A stretch of 64,000 nucleotides of DNA, taken from the NCBI GenBank assembly GCA_019638705.1, contig JAHBTI010000009.1, positions 1-64,000 on the forward strand, given 5' to 3'. Below the pieces are notes generated by a model. It was not told where the DNA came from, did not search any database, and saw only the letters and a list, made by a program, of their open reading frames with translations. Positions 35,978 through 45,145 of the stretch are shown piece after piece. Positions within the stretch are counted from its first letter, which is position 1. Every line of letters begins with the position of its first letter. The stretch comes from Bacteroidota bacterium. GTDB lineage: Bacteria; Bacteroidota; Bacteroidia; B-17B0; Aurantibacillaceae. A program made the position numbers and the translations under genes.

Positions 35978-38900
35978 ATGAAAAAGATTTTAGGATTGGA
36001 TTTAGGGACAAACTCAATTGGCTGGAGTTTAATTGAACAAGATTTTGAAAACAAGACAGGTAAAATACTTGGCTTGGGAAGTCGCATTATTCCTATGGAC
36101 GAAAGTATCAAAGGAGATTTTGGGAAAGGTAATTCTGTTTCTCAAACTGCCGACAGAACGAAATATAGAAGTGCACGCCGTAGATATGAACGAAATCATC
36201 TTCGCCGAGAACGTTTACACAGAATGCTGAATATATTGGGATTTTTGCCCGAACACTATGCAAATGACATTGACTTTGAGAAACGTTTCGGAAAATTTAA
36301 AGATGAAACAGAAACCAAATTAGTTTGGAAGAAAAACGGGAAAAAAGAAAATGGAAAAGATAAATTTGAGTTTGCTTTTCAATCAACATTTAAAGAAATG
36401 CTGAACGAGTTCAAGAAATCTCAACCGGACTTATTGAACAAGAAAAACAAAAAAGGCGAAGAATATAAAATCCCTTACGATTGGACAATTTACTACCTGC
36501 GTAAAAAAGCATTAACGCAATCAATCACAAAGGGGGAATTAGCTTGGCTGATTTTAAATTTTAATCAAAAACGTGGGTATTATCAGTTGCGGGGCGAGGA
36601 AGAAGAAGAAAACCCAAACAAATTAGTTGAGTTTTATTCTTTAAAAATTGTTGATGTAAAAGCTGACGAACAAAAAGGCAAAAAAGATGAAATTTGGTAC
36701 TCTTTAATTTTGGAAAATGGTTGGATTTATCGCCGTTCGAGTAAAACACCTTTGTTTGATTGGAAAGATAAAGTACGAGATTTTATTGTAACAACCGATT
36801 TAAACAATGACGGAACAATAAAAAAAGATAAAGATGGCGTTGAAAAACGTAGTTTTCGTGCGCCAAGCGAAGACGATTGGACTTTACTAAAAAAGAAAAC
36901 TGAACAAGATATCGACAAGTCGCACAAAACCGTTGGCACTTACATCTACGATACTTTACTTCAAAATCCAAAACAAAAAATAAACGGAAAATTAGTTCGC
37001 ACTATTGAACGGAAATTTTACAAAGATGAATTAAGAAAAATTCTCAAAAAACAAATTGAACTGCAACCCGAATTGTTTAAAGATAAATACAACGATTGCA
37101 TTCGTGAATTATATCGCAATAACGAAGCTCACCAACTTACATTGAGCAAAAGAGATTTTGTGCATTTGTTTTTAGATGATATTATTTTCTATCAACGTCC
37201 GTTACGCAGTCAAAAATCGTCTATCGGAAATTGTGCTTTAGAATACAGATTGCACAAAATCAATAAAAAAGATGAAAACGGAAAAGAAATTGAAGTAAAA
37301 GAATATTTAAAAGCTATTCCAAAATCCAATCCCTACTATCAGGAATTTAGAATTTGGCAATGGATAAAAAATTTAAGTATTTACAAAAAAGAAGACGATA
37401 GCAATGTAACTGCCCAATTTTTGAACAGCACAGAAGATTATGAACAACTGTTTGAGTTCTTAAACAACCGAAAAGAAATTGAGCAAAAACCTTTGATAAA
37501 ATTCTTGCTTGAACAAAAACAATCGAAATTAAAATCTAAAGAACTAAATGCTGAAACAGAAAAATATCGTTGGAATTTTGTTGAAGACAAAAAATATCCG
37601 TGCAACGAAACCAAAACACAAATTGTAACACGGCTTGGAAAAGTTACTAATGTTCCTGCTAATTTCTTAACCGCAGAAATTGAGCAACAATTGTGGCACA
37701 TTATTTATTCAGTTACCGACAAAATTGAATTTGAAAAAGCATTAAAATCTTTTGCAAACAAACATAAAATTGATGAAATATCTTTTGTAGAAAACTTCAA
37801 AAAATTTCCACCATTCAAAAGCGAATACGGCTCTTATTCCGAAAAAGCGATTAAAAAATTGTTGCCGTTAATGCGTTTAGGAAAGTATTGGAGTTTTGAA
37901 GCTATTGACAAAAGAACAAAAGAGCGAATTGAAAAAATTATTACAGGAGAATTTGACGAAAACATCAAAACTCGTGTGCGCGAAAAAGCCATTCACTTAA
38001 CCGAAGAAAAACATTTTCAAGGTTTGCCATTGTGGTTGGCGGGTTATGTTGCGTACGACAAACATTCAGAAGCAAGCGACATTCGTCAATGGAAATCGGC
38101 GCAAGAATTAGAAAACTATTTAGAAGAATTTAAACAACACTCGTTACGCAACCCAATAGTGGAGCAAGTTGTAACAGAAACTTTGCGTGTGGTAAAAGAT
38201 ATTTGGCAACATTACGGCAACGGTGCACAAAACTTCTTTGATGAAATTCATATTGAGTTGGGGCGTGAAATGAAAAATACTGCTGACGAACGCAAACGTT
38301 TAACTAACATAGTTAGCGAAAACGAAAATACCAATCTTCGTATCAAGGCTTTGATAATGGAATTGAAAGAAAATTCTGACGGAAAATTGTCGGTAGAAGA
38401 TGTTCGTCCGTATTCACCAATACAACAAGAGGCATTAAAAATATACGAAGACGGTGTAATAAATTCTAACATTGAAATCCCTGATGATATTGTAAAAATC
38501 AGCAAATCGGCGCAACCTACAAAAGCTGAATTGACACGCTATAAATTGTGGTTAGAACAAAAGTACCGTTCGCCATACACAGGCGAAATAATTCCGTTGA
38601 ACAAATTATTTACTGCCGATTACCAAATAGAACACATTATTCCGCAAAGTCGTTATTTTGACGATAGTTTTAATAACAAAGTAATTTGCGAAGCAGCCGT
38701 AAATAAACAAAAGGATAACCAACTTGGGTTAGAGTTTATCAAAAATCATAAAGGCGAAATTTTGGACACAAACTTTGGTAAGAAAGTAAAAGTATTTACC
38801 GAAGATGAATACAAAGATTTTGTAAAAGAACATTACGGTAAAAATAATCGTAAACGTAACAATTTATTGTTAGAAGAAATTCCCGAAAAAATGATTGAAC

Positions 38901-40414
38901 GGCAACTAAACGACACACGCCACATTAGTAAGTTTATTATGTCGGTGCTTTCAAATATTGTGCGTGCCGATACAAACGATGACGGAGTAAATTCAAAAAA
39001 TATTATTCCGTGCAATGGCAAAATTACCGACCGTTTAAAGCAAGATTGGGGATTGAACGATGTGTGGAATGAATTGATTTTACCACGTTTTGAGCGAATG
39101 AATACATTAAGCAATTCGCAAAAATTTACTTCAAAAAACACAAACGGAAAAATAATTCCGACTGTTCCTTTAGAACTTTCAAAAGGTTTTCAAAAGAAAC
39201 GCATTGACCACCGCCACCACGCAATGGACGCATTGGTGATTGCTTGTGCCACACGCGACCACGTTAATTTGTTAAACAACCAATCTGCAAAATCTGACAA
39301 TTCAAGATTTGATTTGCAAAATAAATTGCGCCACAAAGAAAAGTGGCAAGACAACAACGGAAAAGAAAGAGATAAATTTACCGAGTTTAAAAAGCCTTGG
39401 GAAAATTTTACCGTTGATGTAAAAAATGAATTAGAAAAAATTGTTGTCAGCTTCAAACAAAATCTACGTGTCATCAATAAAGCAACTAATCATTATGAGA
39501 AAATTGAAAATGGTAAGAAAGTAGAAGCCGAACAAAAAGGCGTGAATTGGGCAATTCGTAAACCAATGCACAAAGAAACCGTTTCAGGTAAAGTTGAGTT
39601 GCCAAGAATAAAAGTTCCTAAAGGAAAAATTTTAACTGCAACAAGAAAAAGTATTGATACAAGTTTTGATTTAAAAACCATTGAAGCCATTACCGATACA
39701 GGTATTCAAAAAATTCTAAAAAATTATTTAAAAACAAAAGGCAATAATCCTGAATTAGCGTTTTCACCTGAAGGTCTTGAAGATTTGAACAAAAACATTG
39801 CTCAATACAACGATGGCAAAGCACACCAACCCATTTACAAAGCAAGAATTTTTGAAACGGGAAGCAAATTTCCTTTAGGACAAACAGGAAATAAAAAAAC
39901 AAAGTTTGTAGAAGCAGCTAAAGGCACAAATCTTTTCTTTGCCGTTTATCAAGACGAAAACGGCAAACGAAGTTTTGAAACCATTCCTTTAAACATTGTT
40001 ATAGAACGCCAAAAACAAGGTTTAAATTCTGTTCCTGATAGAAATGAAAAAGGTGATAATCTGTTATTTCATCTTTCACCAAATGATTTGGTTTATGTGC
40101 CAACAGAAGAAGAAAGAGAAAATTCATCACCAATTGATTTTAGTAGTTTGACGAAAGAGCAAAGAAACAGAATTTATAAGTTTACTGACGGTAGTGGTGT
40201 TATGGCAAACTTCATTCTTGTGAACATTGCTAATGTGTTGTTCAATATGAATAAAGATAAGCAGAAGAAAGCAGGTATGGATTATCCTATTCAAAACGAA
40301 ATTGGAGTTGGTTCGCAAGGGTCAAAAAATGAAAATGCCTTTACAGGAGAACAAATAAAATCCGTTTGTATCAAAGTAAAAGTAGATAGATTAGGAAATA
40401 TTTCAAAAGCGTAA
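35978..40414 (+). CDS. cas9: CRISPR-associated endonuclease Cas9, type II-C
   Basis: RNA-guided DNA endonuclease of 1478 residues, large for subtype II-C but in the range of Bacteroidota versions. All catalytic positions are present: RuvC-I Asp8 (GLDLGTNSIGW), RuvC-II Glu760 (IHIELGREM), HNH His886 (YQIEHIIPQ), RuvC-III His1081 and Asp1084 (HRHHAMDAL). The Arg-rich bridge helix follows RuvC-I (residues ~64-90, RRRYERNHLRRERLHRML). First gene of the cas operon. No csn2 or cas4 is present, which with the repeat and tracrRNA type gives II-C. Confidence 0.97.
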   Translation: MKKILGLDLGTNSIGWSLIEQDFENKTGKILGLGSRIIPMDESIKGDFGKGNSVSQTADRTKYRSARRRYERNHLRRERLHRMLNILGFLPEHYANDIDFEKRFGKFKDETETKLVWKKNGKKENGKDKFEFAFQSTFKEMLNEFKKSQPDLLNKKNKKGEEYKIPYDWTIYYLRKKALTQSITKGELAWLILNFNQKRGYYQLRGEEEEENPNKLVEFYSLKIVDVKADEQKGKKDEIWYSLILENGWIYRRSSKTPLFDWKDKVRDFIVTTDLNNDGTIKKDKDGVEKRSFRAPSEDDWTLLKKKTEQDIDKSHKTVGTYIYDTLLQNPKQKINGKLVRTIERKFYKDELRKILKKQIELQPELFKDKYNDCIRELYRNNEAHQLTLSKRDFVHLFLDDIIFYQRPLRSQKSSIGNCALEYRLHKINKKDENGKEIEVKEYLKAIPKSNPYYQEFRIWQWIKNLSIYKKEDDSNVTAQFLNSTEDYEQLFEFLNNRKEIEQKPLIKFLLEQKQSKLKSKELNAETEKYRWNFVEDKKYPCNETKTQIVTRLGKVTNVPANFLTAEIEQQLWHIIYSVTDKIEFEKALKSFANKHKIDEISFVENFKKFPPFKSEYGSYSEKAIKKLLPLMRLGKYWSFEAIDKRTKERIEKIITGEFDENIKTRVREKAIHLTEEKHFQGLPLWLAGYVAYDKHSEASDIRQWKSAQELENYLEEFKQHSLRNPIVEQVVTETLRVVKDIWQHYGNGAQNFFDEIHIELGREMKNTADERKRLTNIVSENENTNLRIKALIMELKENSDGKLSVEDVRPYSPIQQEALKIYEDGVINSNIEIPDDIVKISKSAQPTKAELTRYKLWLEQKYRSPYTGEIIPLNKLFTADYQIEHIIPQSRYFDDSFNNKVICEAAVNKQKDNQLGLEFIKNHKGEILDTNFGKKVKVFTEDEYKDFVKEHYGKNNRKRNNLLLEEIPEKMIERQLNDTRHISKFIMSVLSNIVRADTNDDGVNSKNIIPCNGKITDRLKQDWGLNDVWNELILPRFERMNTLSNSQKFTSKNTNGKIIPTVPLELSKGFQKKRIDHRHHAMDALVIACATRDHVNLLNNQSAKSDNSRFDLQNKLRHKEKWQDNNGKERDKFTEFKKPWENFTVDVKNELEKIVVSFKQNLRVINKATNHYEKIENGKKVEAEQKGVNWAIRKPMHKETVSGKVELPRIKVPKGKILTATRKSIDTSFDLKTIEAITDTGIQKILKNYLKTKGNNPELAFSPEGLEDLNKNIAQYNDGKAHQPIYKARIFETGSKFPLGQTGNKKTKFVEAAKGTNLFFAVYQDENGKRSFETIPLNIVIERQKQGLNSVPDRNEKGDNLLFHLSPNDLVYVPTEEERENSSPIDFSSLTKEQRNRIYKFTDGSGVMANFILVNIANVLFNMNKDKQKKAGMDYPIQNEIGVGSQGSKNENAFTGEQIKSVCIKVKVDRLGNISKA

Positions 40415-40460
40415 AATGAACTTGTTCCTAAAATGGCACGGGTTGAAAACAGAAAATATT

Positions 40461-40838
40461 ATGAACGAAATAGAAATATACAAATCGTCAGATAATAAGA
40501 TTGAATTACAAGTCAATCTTGATAAGGAAACAGTATGGTTAAATCGTCATCAATTGGCTACATTATTTAACAGAGATGTTAAAACTATTGGAAAACACAT
40601 TAATAATGTGTTTGAAGAGGGAGAATTAGAGAAAAAAGTGGTTGTCGCAAAATTTGCGACAACCACTCAACATGGTGCTATTGTTGGAAAAACTCAAATT
40701 AAAGAAACTGAATACTATAATCTTGATGTAATCATTTCTGTAGGTTATCGTGTGAAGTCCAAACAAGGTACTCAATTCAGAATTTGGGCAACTAATCGTT
40801 TGAAAGATTCTACTTTAAACATTAAATCCGCAGCGTAA
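40461..40838 (+). pseudogene. Truncated RhuM-family gene inside the cas operon
   Basis: 125 residues aligning with the N-terminal DNA-binding-like RhuM domain of the next gene (MNEIEIYKSSDNKIELQV against MNEIAIYKSADNKVEVSV; ISVGYRVKSKQGTQFRIWATNRLK against ISVGYRVNSKRGTQFRQWATNRLK). Homology stops after TNRLK; nine unrelated residues follow to the stop, so the Fic half is gone. An ATG at 40416, 1 bp after cas9, would add 15 residues; alignment to the paralogue favours 40461. It may be a remnant or a stand-alone N-terminal domain that modulates the full-length paralogue. It contains a 15-bp inverted repeat (40637-40667). Confidence 0.7.
40637..40667. repeat. Perfect 15-bp inverted repeat inside the truncated RhuM gene
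   Basis: AGTGGTTGTCGCAAA (40637-40651), one central A (40652), then the exact reverse complement (40653-40667). It is in frame and encodes VVVAKFATTT. The centre is the third base of codon 64 counted from 40461. Confidence 0.9.
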
Positions 40839-40840
40839 TT

Positions 40841-41812
40841 ATGAATGAAATCGCAATATACAAATCAGCGGATAATAAAGTAGAAGTATCCGTACAAATG
40901 GATAAAGAAACCGTTTGGCTTTCGCAAAAAATAATGGCGGAATTATTTGATAAAGACAGCGACACAATAGGCTTACATCTAAAAAATATATATTCAGAAG
41001 GTGAATTAGAGGAAAAATCAACTACCGAGTATTTCTCGGTAGTTCAAAAAGAAGGGAGCAGAAGTGTAAAAAGAAAGGTTAAATTTTACAACCTTGATGC
41101 TATAATATCTGTTGGCTATCGTGTAAATTCTAAACGCGGAACGCAATTCCGCCAATGGGCTACCAACCGCTTAAAAGAATATTTAATTCAAGGTTATTCT
41201 ATCAACCAAAAACGCTTAGATGAATTACACCAAACCGTTCAGCTCATTCAAAAATCTATTGGTGAAGAAACAAATTTAAAAGAAGCAAAAGGCTTATTGG
41301 AAATTATTTCTAATTACACCCAAAGTTTTGTGTTGCTTAACAAATACGACAGTAATTCCATTGAAACACAAAAGCTGAATGAAAATGTTACTTACGAAAT
41401 AAGTTATAACGAAGCAAAATCAGCTATTGCTGAATTGAAATCGCAACTCGTTAAACAAAAAGAAGCAACCGATTTATTCGGTAACGAAAAAGACAAAAGT
41501 TTTTCGGGCATATTACAAAGCATCGTACAAACTTTTGGCGGGCAATATTTGTACACAAGCATTGAAGAACAAGCCGCTCACCTGCTCTATTTTGTTATTA
41601 AAAATCATCCGTTTAGTGACGGAAACAAACGCATTGGCGCATTTTTGTTTGTGTGGTTTTTAGAAAAAAATAAACACCGTTTTAAAAAATCGGGCGAAGT
41701 AAAAATAAACGACAACGGTTTGGTTGCATTGGCTTTGTTGGTTGCACAAAGTAATCCCGCCGAAAAAGATTTAATGATAAAACTCATTACGCAATTAATC
41801 AATAGCCAATAA
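40841..41812 (+). CDS. RhuM-Fic fusion protein inside the cas operon
   Basis: 323 residues. The N-terminal RhuM domain (~1-110) is followed by a helical linker and a Fic domain with the active-site motif HPFSDGNKR (His256-Arg264). In Fic proteins His is the catalytic base for transferring a nucleotide part or phosphate to a target. The Lys in GNKR is as in Doc kinases rather than the GNGR of AMPylating Fic proteins, so the chemistry is open. It starts 2 bp after the truncated paralogue and ends 4 bp before cas1, so it is translated as part of the cas operon. RhuM-Fic proteins are usually seen as solitary or toxin-like genes. A possible role is toxin, guard or regulator tied to CRISPR (inference). 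Confidence 0.85.
   Translation: MNEIAIYKSADNKVEVSVQMDKETVWLSQKIMAELFDKDSDTIGLHLKNIYSEGELEEKSTTEYFSVVQKEGSRSVKRKVKFYNLDAIISVGYRVNSKRGTQFRQWATNRLKEYLIQGYSINQKRLDELHQTVQLIQKSIGEETNLKEAKGLLEIISNYTQSFVLLNKYDSNSIETQKLNENVTYEISYNEAKSAIAELKSQLVKQKEATDLFGNEKDKSFSGILQSIVQTFGGQYLYTSIEEQAAHLLYFVIKNHPFSDGNKRIGAFLFVWFLEKNKHRFKKSGEVKINDNGLVALALLVAQSNPAEKDLMIKLITQLINSQ
41020..41044. repeat. 10-bp inverted repeat inside the RhuM-Fic gene
   Basis: AACTACCGAG (41020-41029), 5-nt loop TATTT, then CTCGGTAGTT (41035-41044). It encodes STTEYFSVV. Its centre is the third base of codon 64, the same codon as in the truncated paralogue, but the sequence differs. Confidence 0.88.
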
Positions 41813-41816
41813 TCCA

Positions 41817-42725
41817 ATGATTAAGCAAACTCTTTATTTCGGAAATCCTGCTTATTTGCGATTAAAAGATAAGCAACTAAGTTTTGAAATCACCATAAAT
41901 GGCGAAACCAAATTTCAAACAAGAGCCGTAGAAGATATAGGAATAATCATCATTGACAATCCGCAAATAACCATTACCAGCGGATTAATTCAAGCCTTGC
42001 AGGAAAACAATGTTGCGATTGTTACTTGCGATTACAAACACATGCCGCAAAGCGTGCTTCTGCCAATTGAAGGAAATAAAACGCAGCAAGAGCGATACGA
42101 AGCTCAACTCGCGGCAAGTGAACCTTTGAAAAAACAACTGTGGGCGCAAACTGTTACGCAAAAAATAAAAAATCAAGCGGCAATTTTGGACAGTTTTTTA
42201 ATCAAATCCGATTACTTAATTCCGCTATATAAAAACGTAAAAAGCGGCGACAGCGATAATTGCGAAGCTACTGCGGCTGCTTATTATTGGAAAAATATTT
42301 TTTCGCACGTTCCCGATTTTGTGCGCATACCACAAGAAAAAGAATATAGCGCACCAAATAATTATTTGAATTACGGCTACACTATTTTGCGCGCTACTAT
42401 GGCGCGAAGCATTGTAGGCGCAGGGCTGTTGCCTACTCTCGGCATTTTTCACCGAAGCCGCTACAATGCGTTTTGTTTGGCTGATGATTTAATGGAACCT
42501 TATCGCCCTTATGTGGACGAAATTGCTTATCGCATGATAAATGAATTTGGTTTGATAAACGACATGACGACCGAACACAAAAAAGTGTTGCTTGAAATTC
42601 CGAGAATAGATGTAATAATTGAGGGAGAAAAAAGTCCGCTGATGATTGCTACGCAACGGACAGCAGTAAGTTTGGTGAAATGCTACATGGGTGAACAGCG
42701 AAAACTAACATATCCCGAAAAATGA
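41817..42725 (+). CDS. cas1: CRISPR adaptation integrase Cas1 (type II)
   Basis: 302 residues. Catalytic subunit of the Cas1-Cas2 spacer integrase. The metal-binding triad is visible: Glu150 (NCEATAAAYYW), His212 (LGIFHRSRYNAF) and Glu227 (ADDLMEPYRP). The N-terminal beta-sheet domain is intact (TLYFGNPAYLRLKDKQLSFEI). It lies between the RhuM-Fic gene and cas2 in the operon. Confidence 0.96.
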   Translation: MIKQTLYFGNPAYLRLKDKQLSFEITINGETKFQTRAVEDIGIIIIDNPQITITSGLIQALQENNVAIVTCDYKHMPQSVLLPIEGNKTQQERYEAQLAASEPLKKQLWAQTVTQKIKNQAAILDSFLIKSDYLIPLYKNVKSGDSDNCEATAAAYYWKNIFSHVPDFVRIPQEKEYSAPNNYLNYGYTILRATMARSIVGAGLLPTLGIFHRSRYNAFCLADDLMEPYRPYVDEIAYRMINEFGLINDMTTEHKKVLLEIPRIDVIIEGEKSPLMIATQRTAVSLVKCYMGEQRKLTYPEK

Positions 42726-42743
42726 ATTTAAGATTTGATTTAA

Positions 42744-43094
<351 letters not shown>

Positions 43095-43106
43095 AATAAC
43101 AGAAAT

Positions 43107-43133
43107 AAAAAAATCGCCCAGAAGAGCGATTTT
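43107..43133. terminator. Bidirectional terminator between cas2 and the array
   Basis: AAAATCGC (43110-43117) pairs with GCGATTTT (43126-43133). Read on the - strand it is followed by seven T residues, so it should stop array transcripts running toward cas2. Read on the + strand it ends the cas operon less strongly. Confidence 0.8.
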
Positions 43134-43208
43134 AGTACTGATAAACCTGATTTTTTCTTTGTAAAAACAACATACTTTCCTTTATTGGCAAGCATTTTAG
43201 CTATGTAT
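43134..43208. other. Leader-like AT-rich region next to the first repeat
   Basis: 75 bp between the terminator and repeat 1, without a gene. By position next to cas2 and next to intact repeats it may be the adaptation leader; the degenerate last repeat at the opposite end (50352) supports this. Polarity of spacer acquisition is not proven by sequence alone. Confidence 0.45.
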
Positions 43209-44245
43209 GTTGTTTATCAATAAGTCAAAGATACATTTTGAAAGCAAATCACAACCAAATGCATCAGTATAACATACTGTAGTTTGTTGTTTATCAATAA
43301 GTCAAAGATACATTTTGAAAGCAAATCACAACCGCACACCTGCTTGCGCGACAGTTTGCGGAGTTGTTTATCAATAAGTCAAAGATACATTTTGAAAGCA
43401 AATCACAACTATGTGGTAAATGTGTTCCATGAAAACAACGTTGTTTATCAATAAGTCAAAGATACATTTTGAAAGCAAATCACAACGAATTTCATTAGCT
43501 ATAGCCAAACGAGCGCGTTGTTTATCAATAAGTCAAAGATACATTTTGAAAGCAAATCACAACGTATCTTAGCGTATTCCGTGCCTACCGCGCGTTGTTT
43601 ATCAATAAGTCAAAGATACATTTTGAAAGCAAATCACAACTCTACAATGGTTAGAAGATTTAAAACTAAAGTTGTTTATCAATAAGTCAAAGATACATTT
43701 TGAAAGCAAATCACAACACACAATCACAACAGGGCAACAAGCAAGCGGTTGTTTATCAATAAGTCAAAGATACATTTTGAAAGCAAATCACAACTCGCTC
43801 CAACATCTATTGGCAAGGGTGCTAGTTGTTTATCAATAAGTCAAAGATACATTTTGAAAGCAAATCACAACTTTCCGCTGCTCATTAATTGCAGGTAGTC
43901 AGTTGTTTATCAATAAGTCAAAGATACATTTTGAAAGCAAATCACAACCCTGCTGGGCGGATTATCAGTAGGAATTTTGTTGTTTATCAATAAGTCAAAG
44001 ATACATTTTGAAAGCAAATCACAACCTCGTTTTATCTTGTCGTTTTTAAAAGTGTGTTGTTTATCAATAAGTCAAAGATACATTTTGAAAGCAAATCACA
44101 ACATTAACGCTTTTATATCTACAAAAGTTTTTGTTGTTTATCAATAAGTCAAAGATACATTTTGAAAGCAAATCACAACGATATGCTTAACAGAAAATTA
44201 TTTTAAAACGTTGTTTATCAATAAGTCAAAGATACATTTTGAAAG
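43209..44245 (-). CRISPR. CRISPR array, cas-proximal part (13 full repeats plus a split one)
   Basis: 47-bp repeats begin at 43209 and recur exactly every 77 bp to 44210, with thirteen 30-bp spacers. Written on the - strand the repeat starts GTTGTGATTTGCTTTC and ends GATAAACAAC, the Bacteroides-type II-C repeat. All full copies look identical. The fourteenth repeat keeps only its first 36 + strand bases (44210-44245) and then meets the mobile element. Every repeat carries TTG-N18-TATCTTTG on the - strand, a promoter for the spacer next to it. Together with the tracrRNA this sets the - strand as the crRNA strand. Confidence 0.97.
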
Positions 44246-44255
44246 GTAATCATAA
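44229..44255. other. attL junction of the integrative element
   Basis: Repeat-derived AAGATACATT, core TTGAAAG (44239-44245), then element-derived GTAATCATAA. The element-derived arm is an inverted, 9-of-10 match to the element-derived arm at the other end. Confidence 0.85.
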
Positions 44256-44343
44256 AAACCTTTGAAAGCCTTATAAATACTGTATTTTTATTTTCATGGG
44301 TAACAAAATAGTACCAAAAGTGCCAAATTTCACCACATTCATT

Positions 44344-44703
44344 TTAACTCGCCTGCAAAAACAATTCGGCAGGCAGATGAAAGTAATCTTTTAACCGCGT
44401 TGCCATTTTCAAAGTTAATTCCCTACGTCCTGAAAGGATTGATGAAACATAACTTTTGCTACCAATAATTGGTTCAAGGTCTTTGTTCTTTATTCCCTGT
44501 TCCTGCATTTTGTCTTTAATAATTTCTAACACGTCCACTTCGGGCATTTTTACTGTACGGTCTTCATAGTCTTTTATCAATAAAAGCAACACGCCCAATT
44601 CATCGTCTTCGGGTGTGTTCGGTTCGGCATGAAAAATTTCCATTGCACGTTTTACAGCTTTCTTATGCTCGCTTGCTGTTTTTATAACTTTCCAAGTATT
44701 CAT
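44344..44703 (-). CDS. higA: HigA-family antitoxin
   Basis: 119 residues. The C-terminal XRE-type HTH is visible (IKDKMQEQGIKNKDLEPIIG, SYVSSILSGRRELTLKMATRLKDYF). The N-terminal half (EDDELGVLLLLIKDYEDRTVKMP) is the toxin-binding part of the HigA/COG5499 family. It lies 2 bp after higB, the reverse order (toxin first) typical of HigBA. It neutralises HigB and represses the operon. Within the element it would select for retention. Confidence 0.88.
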   Translation of the reverse strand: MNTWKVIKTASEHKKAVKRAMEIFHAEPNTPEDDELGVLLLLIKDYEDRTVKMPEVDVLEIIKDKMQEQGIKNKDLEPIIGSKSYVSSILSGRRELTLKMATRLKDYFHLPAELFLQAS

Positions 44704-44705
44704 TT

Positions 44706-45017
44706 TTACAAATTAAGATTATACGGTACGGTTGCCACATTTATTTTATCATATTCTTTGTGCGTGCCAAACCAAATTGTGTAACAAGCACGCCGCCTGA
44801 AATTCATTGATACAACTAACCTAAACTCATTCCCCTTAATGTTAAACACCACTCTTTGGTTATTAACCAAACTTGCATTACCGTACATTTCCTTTAGCTC
44901 ATTAAAGTTTGCAAAATCTTCTTTCAGCATTTCATTATACCATGCAAGTAATTGTTTCTTTGCTTTGGGAAATTTTTTTGTGTAGTAAATAATCGTTTTA
45001 CGGTTAATGATATTCAC
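44706..45017 (-). CDS. higB: HigB-family toxin (mRNA interferase)
   Basis: 103 residues starting from a GTG. The start is supported by alignment to the family opening (MxIIxxKxI...FPxAxxxLxxWYxE). Conserved core NNQRVVFNIKGNEFRLVVSMNFRRRACYTIWFGTHKEYDKI includes the basic catalytic residues. Ribosome-dependent mRNA cleavage is the known role. First gene of the higBA pair. Confidence 0.88.
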   Translation of the reverse strand: MNIINRKTIIYYTKKFPKAKKQLLAWYNEMLKEDFANFNELKEMYGNASLVNNQRVVFNIKGNEFRLVVSMNFRRRACYTIWFGTHKEYDKINVATVPYNLNL

Positions 45018-45036
45018 AGCACAAAGATAATAAAAA

Positions 45037-45053
45037 GTTTACAAATTGTAAAC
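45037..45053. promoter_or_regulatory. Probable HigA operator
   Basis: GTTTACAA-A-TTGTAAAC is a perfect 8-1-8 palindrome just upstream of higB. It precedes a - strand TATCTTTG (45029-45022) that could be the -7 box, although that box is very close to the GTG start. Confidence 0.55.
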
Positions 45054-45145
45054 CCTTTATGGGATTTTTTTCCATTTCACATTTACACGCGCCCGCGCCC
45101 GCCCATGCGTACCATGCGCGTATTAGTTGCATTTTCACTTTTAGA

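Noticed and set aside
40416-40460. Start of the truncated RhuM gene at the ATG 1 bp after cas9
   Set aside because: The extra 15 residues have no counterpart in the paralogue, whose start aligns with the ATG at 40461. Kept only as an alternative.
43107-43208. tracrRNA located between cas2 and the array
   Set aside because: No anti-repeat is found there; the clear anti-repeat lies upstream of cas9 at 35902-35924.
45085-45122. GC-rich ACGCGCCCGCGCCCGCCC stretch as a replication origin of the element
   Set aside because: It lacks inverted repeats or iterons and lies far from the Rep start. The structured region at 47450-47506 is the better candidate.
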